A DNA stretch of 64,000 bases from an uncultured Flavobacteriales bacterium (GTDB taxonomy: Bacteria; Bacteroidota; Bacteroidia; Flavobacteriales; Flavobacteriaceae): the NCBI GenBank assembly GCA_913058295.1, contig CAJXRD010000003.1, forward strand, positions 47,248 to 111,247, in the 5' to 3' direction. Under the pieces are notes generated by a model. It was not told the origin of the DNA. It did not search any database and saw nothing but the letters and a program-made list of their open reading frames with translations. Both the position numbers and the translations under genes were made by a program. This document shows, piece by piece, positions 15,995 to 23,728 of the stretch. Every line of letters starts with the position of its first letter. The first letter of the stretch is position 1.

Positions 15995-16429
15995 TTAGTT
16001 TTTATCTTTAGCTAATGGAGATACTACGGTTTCGAAGCCATTAAGATCTATTTTACCAATCCAATCGAAAAAGGCAATTAAATCCTGAGCTTCTTCTTCA
16101 GAAAAGCCATAAGCAACCATCTTTCTTCCATTGGGTTCCCAAGGATTAGGGGTCATTAAAACGGCTTTGATATAGCCTTCACCTCTACGGTCAATTACTT
16201 TGGTAAGTTCTGGAGCGTAATAGCCTCCTTCACCTAATAATGTATGACAACCCATACAATTGTTAGTGTCCCATAAATCTTTACCTCGTACTACTTGTTC
16301 GGTAATATTCTCATAGTTTGTTTGATCTTGAGCTTTGCTAAGGGAATACACTGTTAACCCAATAAAGATTAAGAATGTAACTACCGTACCTCCTAAGAAA
16401 AAGGCTCGTGCTTGTTTTTTTGATAGCAT
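15995..16429 (-). CDS. norC: Nitric oxide reductase cytochrome c subunit NorC
   Basis: This 144-aa protein has one N-terminal membrane anchor (about residues 9-29) and a single heme c motif CMGCH within WDTNNCMGCHTLLGEGGYYAPEL, diagnostic for NorC. The axial Met is in GRKMVAYGFSEEE. It takes electrons from periplasmic carriers and passes them to NorB. It is the first gene of the cluster. A -7 box lies about 50 bp upstream and a CRP/FNR-type dyad near -42, which suggests control by oxygen or NO. Confidence 0.96.
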   Translation of the reverse strand: MLSKKQARAFFLGGTVVTFLIFIGLTVYSLSKAQDQTNYENITEQVVRGKDLWDTNNCMGCHTLLGEGGYYAPELTKVIDRRGEGYIKAVLMTPNPWEPNGRKMVAYGFSEEEAQDLIAFFDWIGKIDLNGFETVVSPLAKDKN

Positions 16430-16479
16430 AGGTTTCGTATTAAATTAATAAAATAAGATAAATTAGTCTTTTAATGTGC

Positions 16480-16487
16480 CAAAAATA
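16480..16487 (-). promoter_or_regulatory. -7 box of norC promoter
   Basis: On the minus strand the sequence is TATTTTTG, a perfect TAnnTTTG box, 50 bp upstream of the norC ATG. It would place transcription start near 16474. Confidence 0.55.
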
Positions 16488-16508
16488 ATTGATTCAAGAC
16501 CTTTATTT

Positions 16509-16524
16509 TATGATATATGTCATA
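16509..16524. promoter_or_regulatory. CRP/FNR-type dyad upstream of norCB
   Basis: TATGA-N6-TCATA (TATGATATATGTCATA on the plus strand) has the architecture of CRP/FNR-family sites. Its centre at 16516.5 is about 42 bp before the start point inferred from the -7 box, the class II activator position. The regulator is not encoded in the window. Confidence 0.5.
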
Positions 16525-16542
16525 TTTTACATTTTTAACCCA

Positions 16543-16560
16543 CACATATTCTAATATGTG
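16543..16560. promoter_or_regulatory. Second perfect dyad upstream of norCB
   Basis: CACATATT-CT-AATATGTG is an 18-bp palindrome with 8-bp perfect arms. It lies about 77 bp upstream of the inferred norC start point. It may be a second operator of a different protein family. No match to a named site is claimed. Confidence 0.35.
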
Positions 16561-16624
16561 AAGCCCAATTTTAGGACAAGAAGATTAGGTCAAAATTTGG
16601 AAGATTTTTCTGAAATAAAACAAC

Positions 16625-16666
16625 AATGCCATGAAAAAAACCTTCGAAGGTTCCTTTCATGGCATT
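16625..16666 (-). terminator. Terminator-like hairpin after trhO
   Basis: AATGCCATGAAA and TTTCATGGCATT pair over 12 bp around an inner perfect palindrome AACCTTCGAAGGTT. It lies 39 bp after the trhO stop on the minus strand and insulates trhO from the norC promoter. Confidence 0.7.
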
Positions 16667-16705
16667 GATTACAGTTTAATAGGGTTAATTTGTTATTAAT
16701 CCTAT

Positions 16706-17737
16706 TTATTTCTTAAAGGCTAATTTTGTAGATCTACCTTTCTTAAAAATTTTATTGCTAGCGTGTGTTCCTTTTCGTAATTCTTTTTGCGTTTCATACG
16801 GCAATTGAATAATCTCATGACATTCATCACTACAAGTAAATTCCATTTTTTCGGAGCAAACTTCACACTGAATAAAGAGTAAATGACAGCCTTCATTTGC
16901 GCAATTTATATGCGTATCACAAGCAGCACCACATTGATGACAATTAGAGATAACATCATCACTAATACGTTCGCTACGTCGGTGATCAAAAACAAAATTT
17001 TTGCCTAAAAACTTATTTTCCAGGCCTTGATCATTTACTTGGCGAGTATACTCAATAATACCGCCTTCTAATTGAAATACATTTTTAAAGCCTTTGTGTT
17101 TGTAGTAAGCACTTGCCTTTTCACAACGGATTCCTCCGGTACAATACATCACCAACTTCTTATCTTCTTTATGGTCTTTTAAATCCTCTTCAATAATATC
17201 TAAAGAGTCTCTAAACGTATCTACATCGGGTGTAACGGCATTTTTAAAGTGTCCAATTTCGCTCTCATAATGATTACGCATATCTACCAAGACTGTATCT
17301 GGATCTTCTATTAAGGCATTAAATTTTGAAGCATCTACATGAATTCCTATGTTGGTAACATCAAAAGTGTCGTCACTCAATCCATCGGCCACTATCTTAT
17401 GACGTACTTTTACTTTTAGTTTTAAAAAGGACTTTAAGTCTTGCTCTACAGCAATATTCAAACGGCAATTTTCTAAGAAATAGATACCATCTAAAAAGCT
17501 TTTAAAAGCCTTAAATTTTTTGGCAGGTACCGATAATTGTGCATTGATTCCTTCATTAGCTACGTAAATTCTTCCCAAGACTTCAAGGGCGTCCCAAGCT
17601 AAAAACAAATGGTTTCTAAAGAGTTCTGGATTGCCAATTTTGGCATATTGATAAAAAGAAAGAGTTAAACGGTCTTCTCCCGCTTCTTCCAAAATGGCTG
17701 CTCTCTCTTTTGCGCTTAGTGTATTGTACAGTTGCAT
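16706..17737 (-). CDS. trhO: O2-dependent tRNA uridine(34) hydroxylase TrhO (YceA)
   Basis: This 343-aa rhodanese-family protein matches TrhO, which hydroxylates wobble U34 of tRNAs to ho5U using molecular oxygen. An N-terminal acylphosphatase-like domain (FLAWDALEVLGRIYVANEGINAQLSVP) precedes a rhodanese domain with VDMRNHYESEIGHF and active-site CTGGIRCEKASAY. The C-terminal Cys-rich segment CHQCGAACDTHINCANEGCHLLFIQCEVC probably binds zinc. It is transcribed divergently from a TrhP-like U32 gene that makes the same modification without oxygen. A -7 box (TACTTTTG, 17778-17785) lies 41 bp upstream. Confidence 0.92.
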   Translation of the reverse strand: MQLYNTLSAKERAAILEEAGEDRLTLSFYQYAKIGNPELFRNHLFLAWDALEVLGRIYVANEGINAQLSVPAKKFKAFKSFLDGIYFLENCRLNIAVEQDLKSFLKLKVKVRHKIVADGLSDDTFDVTNIGIHVDASKFNALIEDPDTVLVDMRNHYESEIGHFKNAVTPDVDTFRDSLDIIEEDLKDHKEDKKLVMYCTGGIRCEKASAYYKHKGFKNVFQLEGGIIEYTRQVNDQGLENKFLGKNFVFDHRRSERISDDVISNCHQCGAACDTHINCANEGCHLLFIQCEVCSEKMEFTCSDECHEIIQLPYETQKELRKGTHASNKIFKKGRSTKLAFKK

Positions 17738-17777
17738 GCTATACTAATTTATAAGGTTAAAAGAATAATTTTAAAGG

Positions 17778-17785
17778 CAAAAGTA
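17778..17785 (-). promoter_or_regulatory. -7 box of trhO promoter
   Basis: TACTTTTG on the minus strand fits TAnnTTTG and lies 41 bp upstream of the trhO ATG. Confidence 0.5.
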
Positions 17786-17891
17786 CTAGAATTTTTGTAA
17801 TTATAAATATTAATTCTATTTTCTGAAGAAGGCATTATTTCCTATTAATACTGACAAAGAAGATTTTTCCTTTTTTAGCCCTACATATTCT

Positions 17892-17899
17892 TATCTTTG
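17892..17899 (+). promoter_or_regulatory. -7 box of the U32/trhP-like promoter
   Basis: TATCTTTG fits TAnnTTTG and lies 25 bp upstream of the ATG at 17925, in the 187-bp divergent region with trhO. Confidence 0.55.
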
Positions 17900-17924
17900 C
17901 AGCCCCAATTATTGGAAAAAAATT

Positions 17925-19184
17925 ATGACACAATCTGGAAGAATTGAATTAATGGCTCCCGCAGGAAGTTTCGAATCATTGCAAGCTGCAATCATGAATG
18001 GAGCTGATTCTGTGTACTTTGGAGTAGATCAATTGAATATGCGTGCTCGGGCTAGTATCAATTTTACAATTGAAGACTTACCTGAAATTGTAAAGCGATG
18101 TGAAGAAAGAAAGGTTAGGACCTACCTAACATTAAATACTATTATTTATGATCATGATTTAACGGTTATAAAAACCTTATTAGATGCTGCTAAAGATGCT
18201 GGGATTACTGCAGTAATTGTTATGGATCAAGCAGTGATTTCTTATGCTCGTCAGATAGGAATGGAATTACACATTTCTACTCAAATTAATATCACCAATA
18301 TCGAAACGGTAAAGTTTTACGCCATGTTTGCCGATACCATGGTAATGAGTAGGGAATTGAGTTTGCGTCAGGTTAAAAAAATAACCGAGCAAATTGAAAA
18401 AGAAAAAATTACTGGCCCTTCAGGAAACTTGGTTGAAGTAGAGATCTTTGGTCATGGTGCGCTTTGTATGGCTGTATCTGGAAAATGTTATATGAGTTTG
18501 CATTCTCATAATTCTTCAGCAAATAGAGGAGCGTGTAAACAAAACTGCAGAAAGAAATACACGGTTATCGATCAAGATACTGGTAATGAAATGGAATTGG
18601 ACAATGAGTACATCATGTCGCCAAAAGACTTATGTACATTAGATTTTTTAGATCAAGTAATTGATACAGGAATAAAAGTTTTAAAAATTGAAGGAAGAGG
18701 TAGAGCACCGGAATATGTTGCTAAAGTAATAAAGACTTATCGCGAAGCAATCGATGCTTATTATGAAGGAGAATTTTCAAAAGATAAGGTAGAAGGTTGG
18801 ATGACCGAATTGAAAAAAGTTTATAATCGCGGATTTTGGAGCGGCTATTATTTAGGTCAGAAGTTAGGAGAATGGAGTGATGTTGATGGGTCTAAAGCAA
18901 CTCAAAAGAAAGTGTATTTAGGTAAAGGAATGCATTTCTTTCCGAAAGCAAATATTGGAGAATTTAAAATTGAAGCTTTCGATTTATCTCTTGGAGATTC
19001 TATTTTAATTACGGGACCTACTACAGGTGTTAAAGAATTTGAACTTACCGAAATGATGGTTAATGACGAACGATTAGATAAAGCTACAAAAGGAGATTCA
19101 GTAACTATTCCTTTAAAGTTTAGAATTCGTCCCTCTGATAAATTATATAAAATTGTACAAACTCCAAAAGAGGTTATTTCATAA
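17925..19184 (+). CDS. trhP: Peptidase U32-family tRNA hydroxylation protein, TrhP/YegQ-like
   Basis: This 419-aa protein is a U32-family member. The N-terminal ELMAPAGSFESLQAAIMNGADSVYFG and FGHGALCMAVSGKCYMSLHS...RGACKQNCRKKY with four cysteines are family hallmarks, the latter an Fe-S ligand set. A C-terminal beta-barrel follows. In E. coli the relative TrhP (YegQ) makes ho5U34 in tRNA with prephenate, redundantly with the O2-dependent TrhO. Here the trhO gene is the divergent neighbour, which strongly supports the assignment. A ferredoxin gene starts 2 bp after the stop. RlhA and UbiU/V are paralogous alternatives; length and neighbours favour TrhP. Confidence 0.87.
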   Translation: MTQSGRIELMAPAGSFESLQAAIMNGADSVYFGVDQLNMRARASINFTIEDLPEIVKRCEERKVRTYLTLNTIIYDHDLTVIKTLLDAAKDAGITAVIVMDQAVISYARQIGMELHISTQINITNIETVKFYAMFADTMVMSRELSLRQVKKITEQIEKEKITGPSGNLVEVEIFGHGALCMAVSGKCYMSLHSHNSSANRGACKQNCRKKYTVIDQDTGNEMELDNEYIMSPKDLCTLDFLDQVIDTGIKVLKIEGRGRAPEYVAKVIKTYREAIDAYYEGEFSKDKVEGWMTELKKVYNRGFWSGYYLGQKLGEWSDVDGSKATQKKVYLGKGMHFFPKANIGEFKIEAFDLSLGDSILITGPTTGVKEFELTEMMVNDERLDKATKGDSVTIPLKFRIRPSDKLYKIVQTPKEVIS

Positions 19185-19186
19185 TC

Positions 19187-19417
19187 ATGATTGTTGTAAC
19201 CCTTCAAAGAAAAAAGTGCATTGGCTGTAATTACTGTGTGGAATTAGCTCCTGCACAGTTTCAAATGTCTAGAAAAGATGGAAAAGCAGTATTGCTAAAG
19301 TCTACAGAGAAAAAGGGTTTTTTCACTATTAAATCCCAAGACCATTCTATTTTTGATGCTTGTGAAAAAGCAGTAGAAGCCTGCCCAACGAAGATTATTT
19401 CTGCGAAAAGTATCTAA
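19187..19417 (+). CDS. Single-cluster 4Fe-4S ferredoxin
   Basis: This 76-aa protein has CIGCNYC near residues 11-17 and a remote CP pair in EACPTKI, the ligand pattern of a monocluster 4Fe-4S ferredoxin. It begins 2 bp after the trhP-like gene, so the two are almost certainly cotranscribed. It could supply electrons to, or help maintain, the Fe-S cluster of the U32 protein. Its 3' end overlaps the convergent tex gene by 4 bp. Confidence 0.88.
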   Translation: MIVVTLQRKKCIGCNYCVELAPAQFQMSRKDGKAVLLKSTEKKGFFTIKSQDHSIFDACEKAVEACPTKIISAKSI

Positions 19418-21573
19418 CTTTTACTTTTTTTATGCAGTTTTAATTGGATACGTTTTCTAGCAACATCTACTTCTAAAACTTTTACAATAATTTGCTGATG
19501 CAAACTTACATGTTCACTTACATCTGAGACAAAAGCATCTGCAAGATTGGAGACATGAATCAATCCACTTTCTTTGATGCCAATATCCACAAAACACCCA
19601 AAATTGGTAATATTATTAACGATTCCTGGAAGTAATTGTCCTTCTCTTAAATCGGTTATCGTTTTTATATTTTGATTAAAAGTAAATACTTTAGCAGTTT
19701 CTCGAGGATCTAATCCTGGCTTTTCCAATTCCTTTACAATGTCCTTAAGTGTTGGTAAACCTATAGTTTCTGTACAATATGAATTCAATTCTATTTTCTG
19801 AAGTAACGTTGCATTTCCAATTAATTCGCTAATAGAACTTTTTTCATTTTTCGCCATTTTTGAAACGATGGCATAACTTTCGGGATGGACAGAGGAATCA
19901 TCCAAAGGATTTTTAGCATTCTTAATTCGTAAAAAACCCGCACCTTGTTCAAAAGCTTTGGTTCCTAATCTTGGAACATTTTTTATTTCATTTCGAGAAG
20001 TAAAAGGACCGTTCTCATTTCTATATTCAAATATGTTTTCTGCTAATTTAGGACCAATTCCAGAGACATAACTCAATAAAGAAATACTAGCAGTATTGAT
20101 ATTTACTCCTACTGTATTTACACATTTGGAAACTACAGTGTCTAAGGAAGAATTTAATTTTACCTGATCTACATCGTGTTGGTATTGTCCAACTCCTATA
20201 GATTTAGCATCAATTTTCACCAATTCAGCTAAAGGGTCTGCCAATCTTCTACCGATAGAAACAGAGCCTCTTACAGTAACATCATAATTAGGAAATTCAT
20301 CTCTAGCAATTTTTGAAGCGGAATAAATAGAAGCGCCGGCTTCACTTACTACGAAAACTTGAATGTCTTTTTTAAAATGAATCTTTCTAATTAATTGTTC
20401 CGTTTCGCGAGATGCAGTTCCATTTCCAATGGCAATGGCATCAATTTTATGCGCATCCACTAAAGAGCTTATTTTTTTAATGGCTCCTATCTGGTCATTT
20501 TTAGGCGCATGAGGATAGATGGTTTCATTGTATTTTAACTTTCCTTGTGCATCCAAACAAACTACTTTACAACCCGATTTATATCCGGGATCTATTGCTA
20601 AAATTGATTTTTCTCCTAATGGCGCACCTAATAAAAGTTGCTTTAGATTCTTTGCAAAAACATCGATGGCTTTATCGTCTGCCTTATCCTTAGCAATACT
20701 TAATGCTTCCTTAGAAAGGCTTGGAAAAAGCAATCTTTTATAGGCATCTTCGATTGCAATTTGAATCTGTTTTCCACAGGAATTTTGCGATCGAATCATT
20801 CGATCTTCTATTTTATAAATGGCTTTCTCGGAATCTATATCAATTTTAACACGAATAAAACCTTCATTTTCTGCTCTTAGAATTGCCAATAATCGATGGG
20901 AAGGGATGCGACTTAATGATTCATTCCAGTCAAAATAATCTCGATACTTTTGCGCTTTTTCGCTTGTGCTGAGCGATGTCGAAGTATCTTTTTGCGCTTT
21001 AACAACCTTGGTATTTATAGTAGCATAGCGTTCCAACTGATAACGGATTTGGTTCCGAACATCCAATCGCTCATTGATCCATTCGGCAATAATATGACGC
21101 GCTCCTTCTAATGCATTTTCTACAGAATTTACTTCTCCTTTTACATACTTGTAAGCAATAGATTCTATATTGTTTGCATTTTGGCTCATGATAATTTTAG
21201 CCAAGGGTTCTAATCCATTTTTACGAGCTGTTTCCGCTTTGGTTTTTCGCTTTTTCTTATAAGGCAAATACAAATCTTCAAGCACAATTAAAGTATCGGC
21301 TTGACTTACTTTTTGTTCTAATTCTTTAGTAAGAACACCCTGCTCTTCTAAAGCTTTTAGTATTGCTTTTTTGCGTTTTTCAAGTGCTTCGAAGATCGCT
21401 TTGTATTTTACAATACTTTCAATTTCAACCTCATCTAAATTACCAGTTCGCTCTTTCCGATACCTGGAGATAAAAGGGATGGTACAATCTTCATTTAATA
21501 ATTGAAGCGTGTTTTTTACACCATTCTCAGGAAGATGGGTATTTGAGATGATGTATTGAAGAATAAGAGACAT
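19414..21573 (-). CDS. tex: Tex-family RNA-binding transcription factor
   Basis: I chose the ATG at 21573 (MSLILQYI), directly after the metG stop, over the ORF-track start that overlaps metG; this gives 719 aa. Tex_N (NTLQLLNEDCTIPFISRYRKERTGNLDE), a YqgF-like RNase H domain (SILAIDPGYKSGCKVVCLD), a helix-hairpin-helix block (GIGPKLAENIFEYRNENGPF) and a C-terminal S1 domain (GIVNNITNFGCFVDIG) appear in order. It is a nucleic-acid-binding protein with a role in transcription. Residues about 203-212 (TSTSLSTSE) are encoded by a copy of the dispersed repeat, an in-frame insertion. It is probably cotranscribed with metG. Confidence 0.93.
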   Translation of the reverse strand: MSLILQYIISNTHLPENGVKNTLQLLNEDCTIPFISRYRKERTGNLDEVEIESIVKYKAIFEALEKRKKAILKALEEQGVLTKELEQKVSQADTLIVLEDLYLPYKKKRKTKAETARKNGLEPLAKIIMSQNANNIESIAYKYVKGEVNSVENALEGARHIIAEWINERLDVRNQIRYQLERYATINTKVVKAQKDTSTSLSTSEKAQKYRDYFDWNESLSRIPSHRLLAILRAENEGFIRVKIDIDSEKAIYKIEDRMIRSQNSCGKQIQIAIEDAYKRLLFPSLSKEALSIAKDKADDKAIDVFAKNLKQLLLGAPLGEKSILAIDPGYKSGCKVVCLDAQGKLKYNETIYPHAPKNDQIGAIKKISSLVDAHKIDAIAIGNGTASRETEQLIRKIHFKKDIQVFVVSEAGASIYSASKIARDEFPNYDVTVRGSVSIGRRLADPLAELVKIDAKSIGVGQYQHDVDQVKLNSSLDTVVSKCVNTVGVNINTASISLLSYVSGIGPKLAENIFEYRNENGPFTSRNEIKNVPRLGTKAFEQGAGFLRIKNAKNPLDDSSVHPESYAIVSKMAKNEKSSISELIGNATLLQKIELNSYCTETIGLPTLKDIVKELEKPGLDPRETAKVFTFNQNIKTITDLREGQLLPGIVNNITNFGCFVDIGIKESGLIHVSNLADAFVSDVSEHVSLHQQIIVKVLEVDVARKRIQLKLHKKSKS
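20961..20986. repeat. Dispersed repeat copy inside tex
   Basis: The minus strand reads TACTTCGACATCGCTCAGCACAAG, matching the TTCGAC...GCTCAG type of interspersed repeat seen at 496-515. It lies in frame in tex and encodes TSTSLSTS between two similar KAQK segments (GCGCAAAA on both sides). Confidence 0.6.
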
Positions 21574-21574
21574 T

Positions 21575-23653
21575 TTAATTAATCGTCGCTCCATTAGCGA
21601 TATCCAAATCGCCAGCTTGATCCGGATTTAGAAAAACCAATTTTCCTTCAGATGTTTCCGTCATTAAAATCATTCCTTCACTTTCTACACCTCGCAAAGC
21701 TCTTGGGGCCAAATTAACTAAAACGGTTACTTTTTTACCAATCACTTCTTCTGGTGTAAAGCTTTCTGCAATTCCTGAAACGATAGTTCGAACGTCGATA
21801 CCTGTATCTACTTTTAATACCAACAATTTCTTTGTTTTTGGCATTTTTTTAGCTTCCAAAATAGTTCCAACTCGCATATCGAGTTTGGTAAAATCATCAA
21901 ACTGAATCGTATCCTTTTGTGGATCTGGACTTGCATTCATCATTTCGTTAGTCTTTTTTGTTGCTGCTAGTTTATCTAACTGTTGTTGCATTTGTTCCTC
22001 TTCAATTTTTGAAAAGAGTAATTCTGCTTTTCCTATTTGGTGTGCAGAAGGGATTAAGATATCTTTTGTAGAGACATCTTTCCAAGAGGATTCTGAATCA
22101 AGTTCAGAATGACAAAGAATAGACTTAAGTTTTTCTGAAGTAAATGGTAAAAAAGGTTCGCATAAAACGGCTAATGCAGATGCTATTTGAAGGGAAACAA
22201 AAAGTACTGTTTTTGTTCTTTCTTCATCCGTTTTAAAAGTTTTCCAAGGCTCTTCGTCTGCTAAATATTTGTTTCCTAATCTAGCAACATTCATCATTCT
22301 TGATTGCGCTTCCCGAAAACGATAACGTTCTAAAGATTCTTCAATTAATGCTGGAGATTCTTGTAATGTTTTTAAAGTCGCTACATCTGTTTCAGAAAAA
22401 TCGGAATGTGTTGGAACAATTCCATCATAATATTTATTGGTTAATACGACTACTCTATTGATAAAGTTTCCGAAGATAGCCACCAATTCATTATTATTTC
22501 GAGCTTGAAAATCTGCCCAAGTAAAATCGTTGTCTTTAGTCTCAGGAGCGTTTGCCGTAAGCACATAACGCAATACATCCTGCTGATTTGGAAAATCTTC
22601 TAAATACTCATGCAACCAAACTGCCCAGTTTTTACTGGTGGAAATTTTGTTGCCTTCTAGATTTAAAAATTCATTAGCAGGAACATTGTTAGGGAGAATA
22701 TAAGTTCCATCTGCTTTTAACATACTTGGGAAAATAATACAGTGAAATACGATATTATCCTTCCCAATAAAATGAAGTAACTTGGTGTCTTTATCTTTCC
22801 AATAAGGCTCCCAATCTTTGCCTTCTTTTTCTGCCCATTCTTTGGTAGCAGAGATATAACCAATAGGAGCATCGAACCAAACATACAATACTTTTCCATC
22901 TGCACCTTCGATAGGAACGGGAATACCCCAGTCCAAATCACGAGTTACTGCGCGGGGACGTAATCCATCGTCGATCCATGATTTACATTGCCCATATACA
23001 TTCGATTTCCAATCTTTTTTATGTCCTTCTACAATCCATTCTTTTAGCCAAGGTTCGTATTGGTCTAATGGTAAAAACCAGTGTTTGGTTTCTTTTAAAG
23101 AAGGGGTATTTCCTGTAATAGAAGATTTTGGATTGATTAAGTCGGTTGCATTATGAGAAGTACCACAATTTTCACATTGGTCTCCATAACTTTCTTCATA
23201 ACCACATTTTGGACAGGTTCCTAAAATAAAACGATCTGCTAAAAACTGATTCGCTTCTTTATCGTAGAATTGCTCCGTAGTTTGTTCTATAAATTTTCCA
23301 TCTTCATATAATTTTTTAAAAAAATCGGAAGCTGTATCGTGATGTACTTTTGCGGAAGTTCGAGAGTAATTATCGAAGGAAATTCCAAAATCTTGAAACG
23401 ATTGTTTGATAATGGCATGGTATTTATCCACCACTTGTTGAGGAGTAATACCTTCTTTTTTAGCCTTAATAGTAATAGGCACTCCATGTTCATCACTACC
23501 ACAAACAAAAGCAACATCTTTACCTTGTATTCTTTGAAAGCGAGCATAAATATCTGCTGGGACATATACTCCCGCTAAATGGCCTATATGAACTGGACCA
23601 TTGGTATAAGGCAATGCTGCCGTAATGGTAAACCGTTTTGGTGAATTTTGCAT
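21575..23653 (-). CDS. metG: Methionyl-tRNA synthetase
   Basis: This 692-aa enzyme charges tRNA-Met. The HIGH-type motif is PVHIGHLAG (residues 19-27), the zinc knuckle is [18 protein letters not shown], and the KMSKS-type loop is KISTS. The C-terminal EMAP/OB tRNA-binding domain starts at [15 protein letters not shown] (about residue 585). A linker segment, [13 protein letters not shown] (about residues 520-532), is encoded by a dispersed repeat inserted in frame between the anticodon-binding and C-terminal domains. A -7 box (TATTTTTG, 23672-23679) lies 18 bp upstream of the ATG. tex follows directly. Confidence 0.96.
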   Translation of the reverse strand: MQNSPKRFTITAALPYTNGPVHIGHLAGVYVPADIYARFQRIQGKDVAFVCGSDEHGVPITIKAKKEGITPQQVVDKYHAIIKQSFQDFGISFDNYSRTSAKVHHDTASDFFKKLYEDGKFIEQTTEQFYDKEANQFLADRFILGTCPKCGYEESYGDQCENCGTSHNATDLINPKSSITGNTPSLKETKHWFLPLDQYEPWLKEWIVEGHKKDWKSNVYGQCKSWIDDGLRPRAVTRDLDWGIPVPIEGADGKVLYVWFDAPIGYISATKEWAEKEGKDWEPYWKDKDTKLLHFIGKDNIVFHCIIFPSMLKADGTYILPNNVPANEFLNLEGNKISTSKNWAVWLHEYLEDFPNQQDVLRYVLTANAPETKDNDFTWADFQARNNNELVAIFGNFINRVVVLTNKYYDGIVPTHSDFSETDVATLKTLQESPALIEESLERYRFREAQSRMMNVARLGNKYLADEEPWKTFKTDEERTKTVLFVSLQIASALAVLCEPFLPFTSEKLKSILCHSELDSESSWKDVSTKDILIPSAHQIGKAELLFSKIEEEQMQQQLDKLAATKKTNEMMNASPDPQKDTIQFDDFTKLDMRVGTILEAKKMPKTKKLLVLKVDTGIDVRTIVSGIAESFTPEEVIGKKVTVLVNLAPRALRGVESEGMILMTETSEGKLVFLNPDQAGDLDIANGATIN
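22088..22117. repeat. Dispersed repeat copy inside metG
   Basis: TTCTGAA-TCAAG-TTCAGAA is a 7-bp palindrome with flanking ATGACAAAG, matching the flavobacterial CATTCTGAACTTGATTCAGAATC repeat. It lies in frame in metG and encodes [10 protein letters not shown] in a linker. Confidence 0.7.
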
Positions 23654-23671
23654 AATCTAGTTTGATTGCTG

Positions 23672-23679
23672 CAAAAATA
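23672..23679 (-). promoter_or_regulatory. -7 box of metG promoter
   Basis: TATTTTTG on the minus strand fits TAnnTTTG and lies 18 bp upstream of the metG ATG. Confidence 0.5.
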
Positions 23680-23728
23680 GGAATTTTATTTCACCGATAT
23701 AATATTGTTTAATGATAAAATACAAGTA

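Noticed and set aside
16489-16497. TTGATTCAA as an FNR box upstream of norC
   Set aside because: It has FNR-like half-sites but no 4-base spacer, and it lies too close to the -7 box; the TATGA-N6-TCATA dyad is better.
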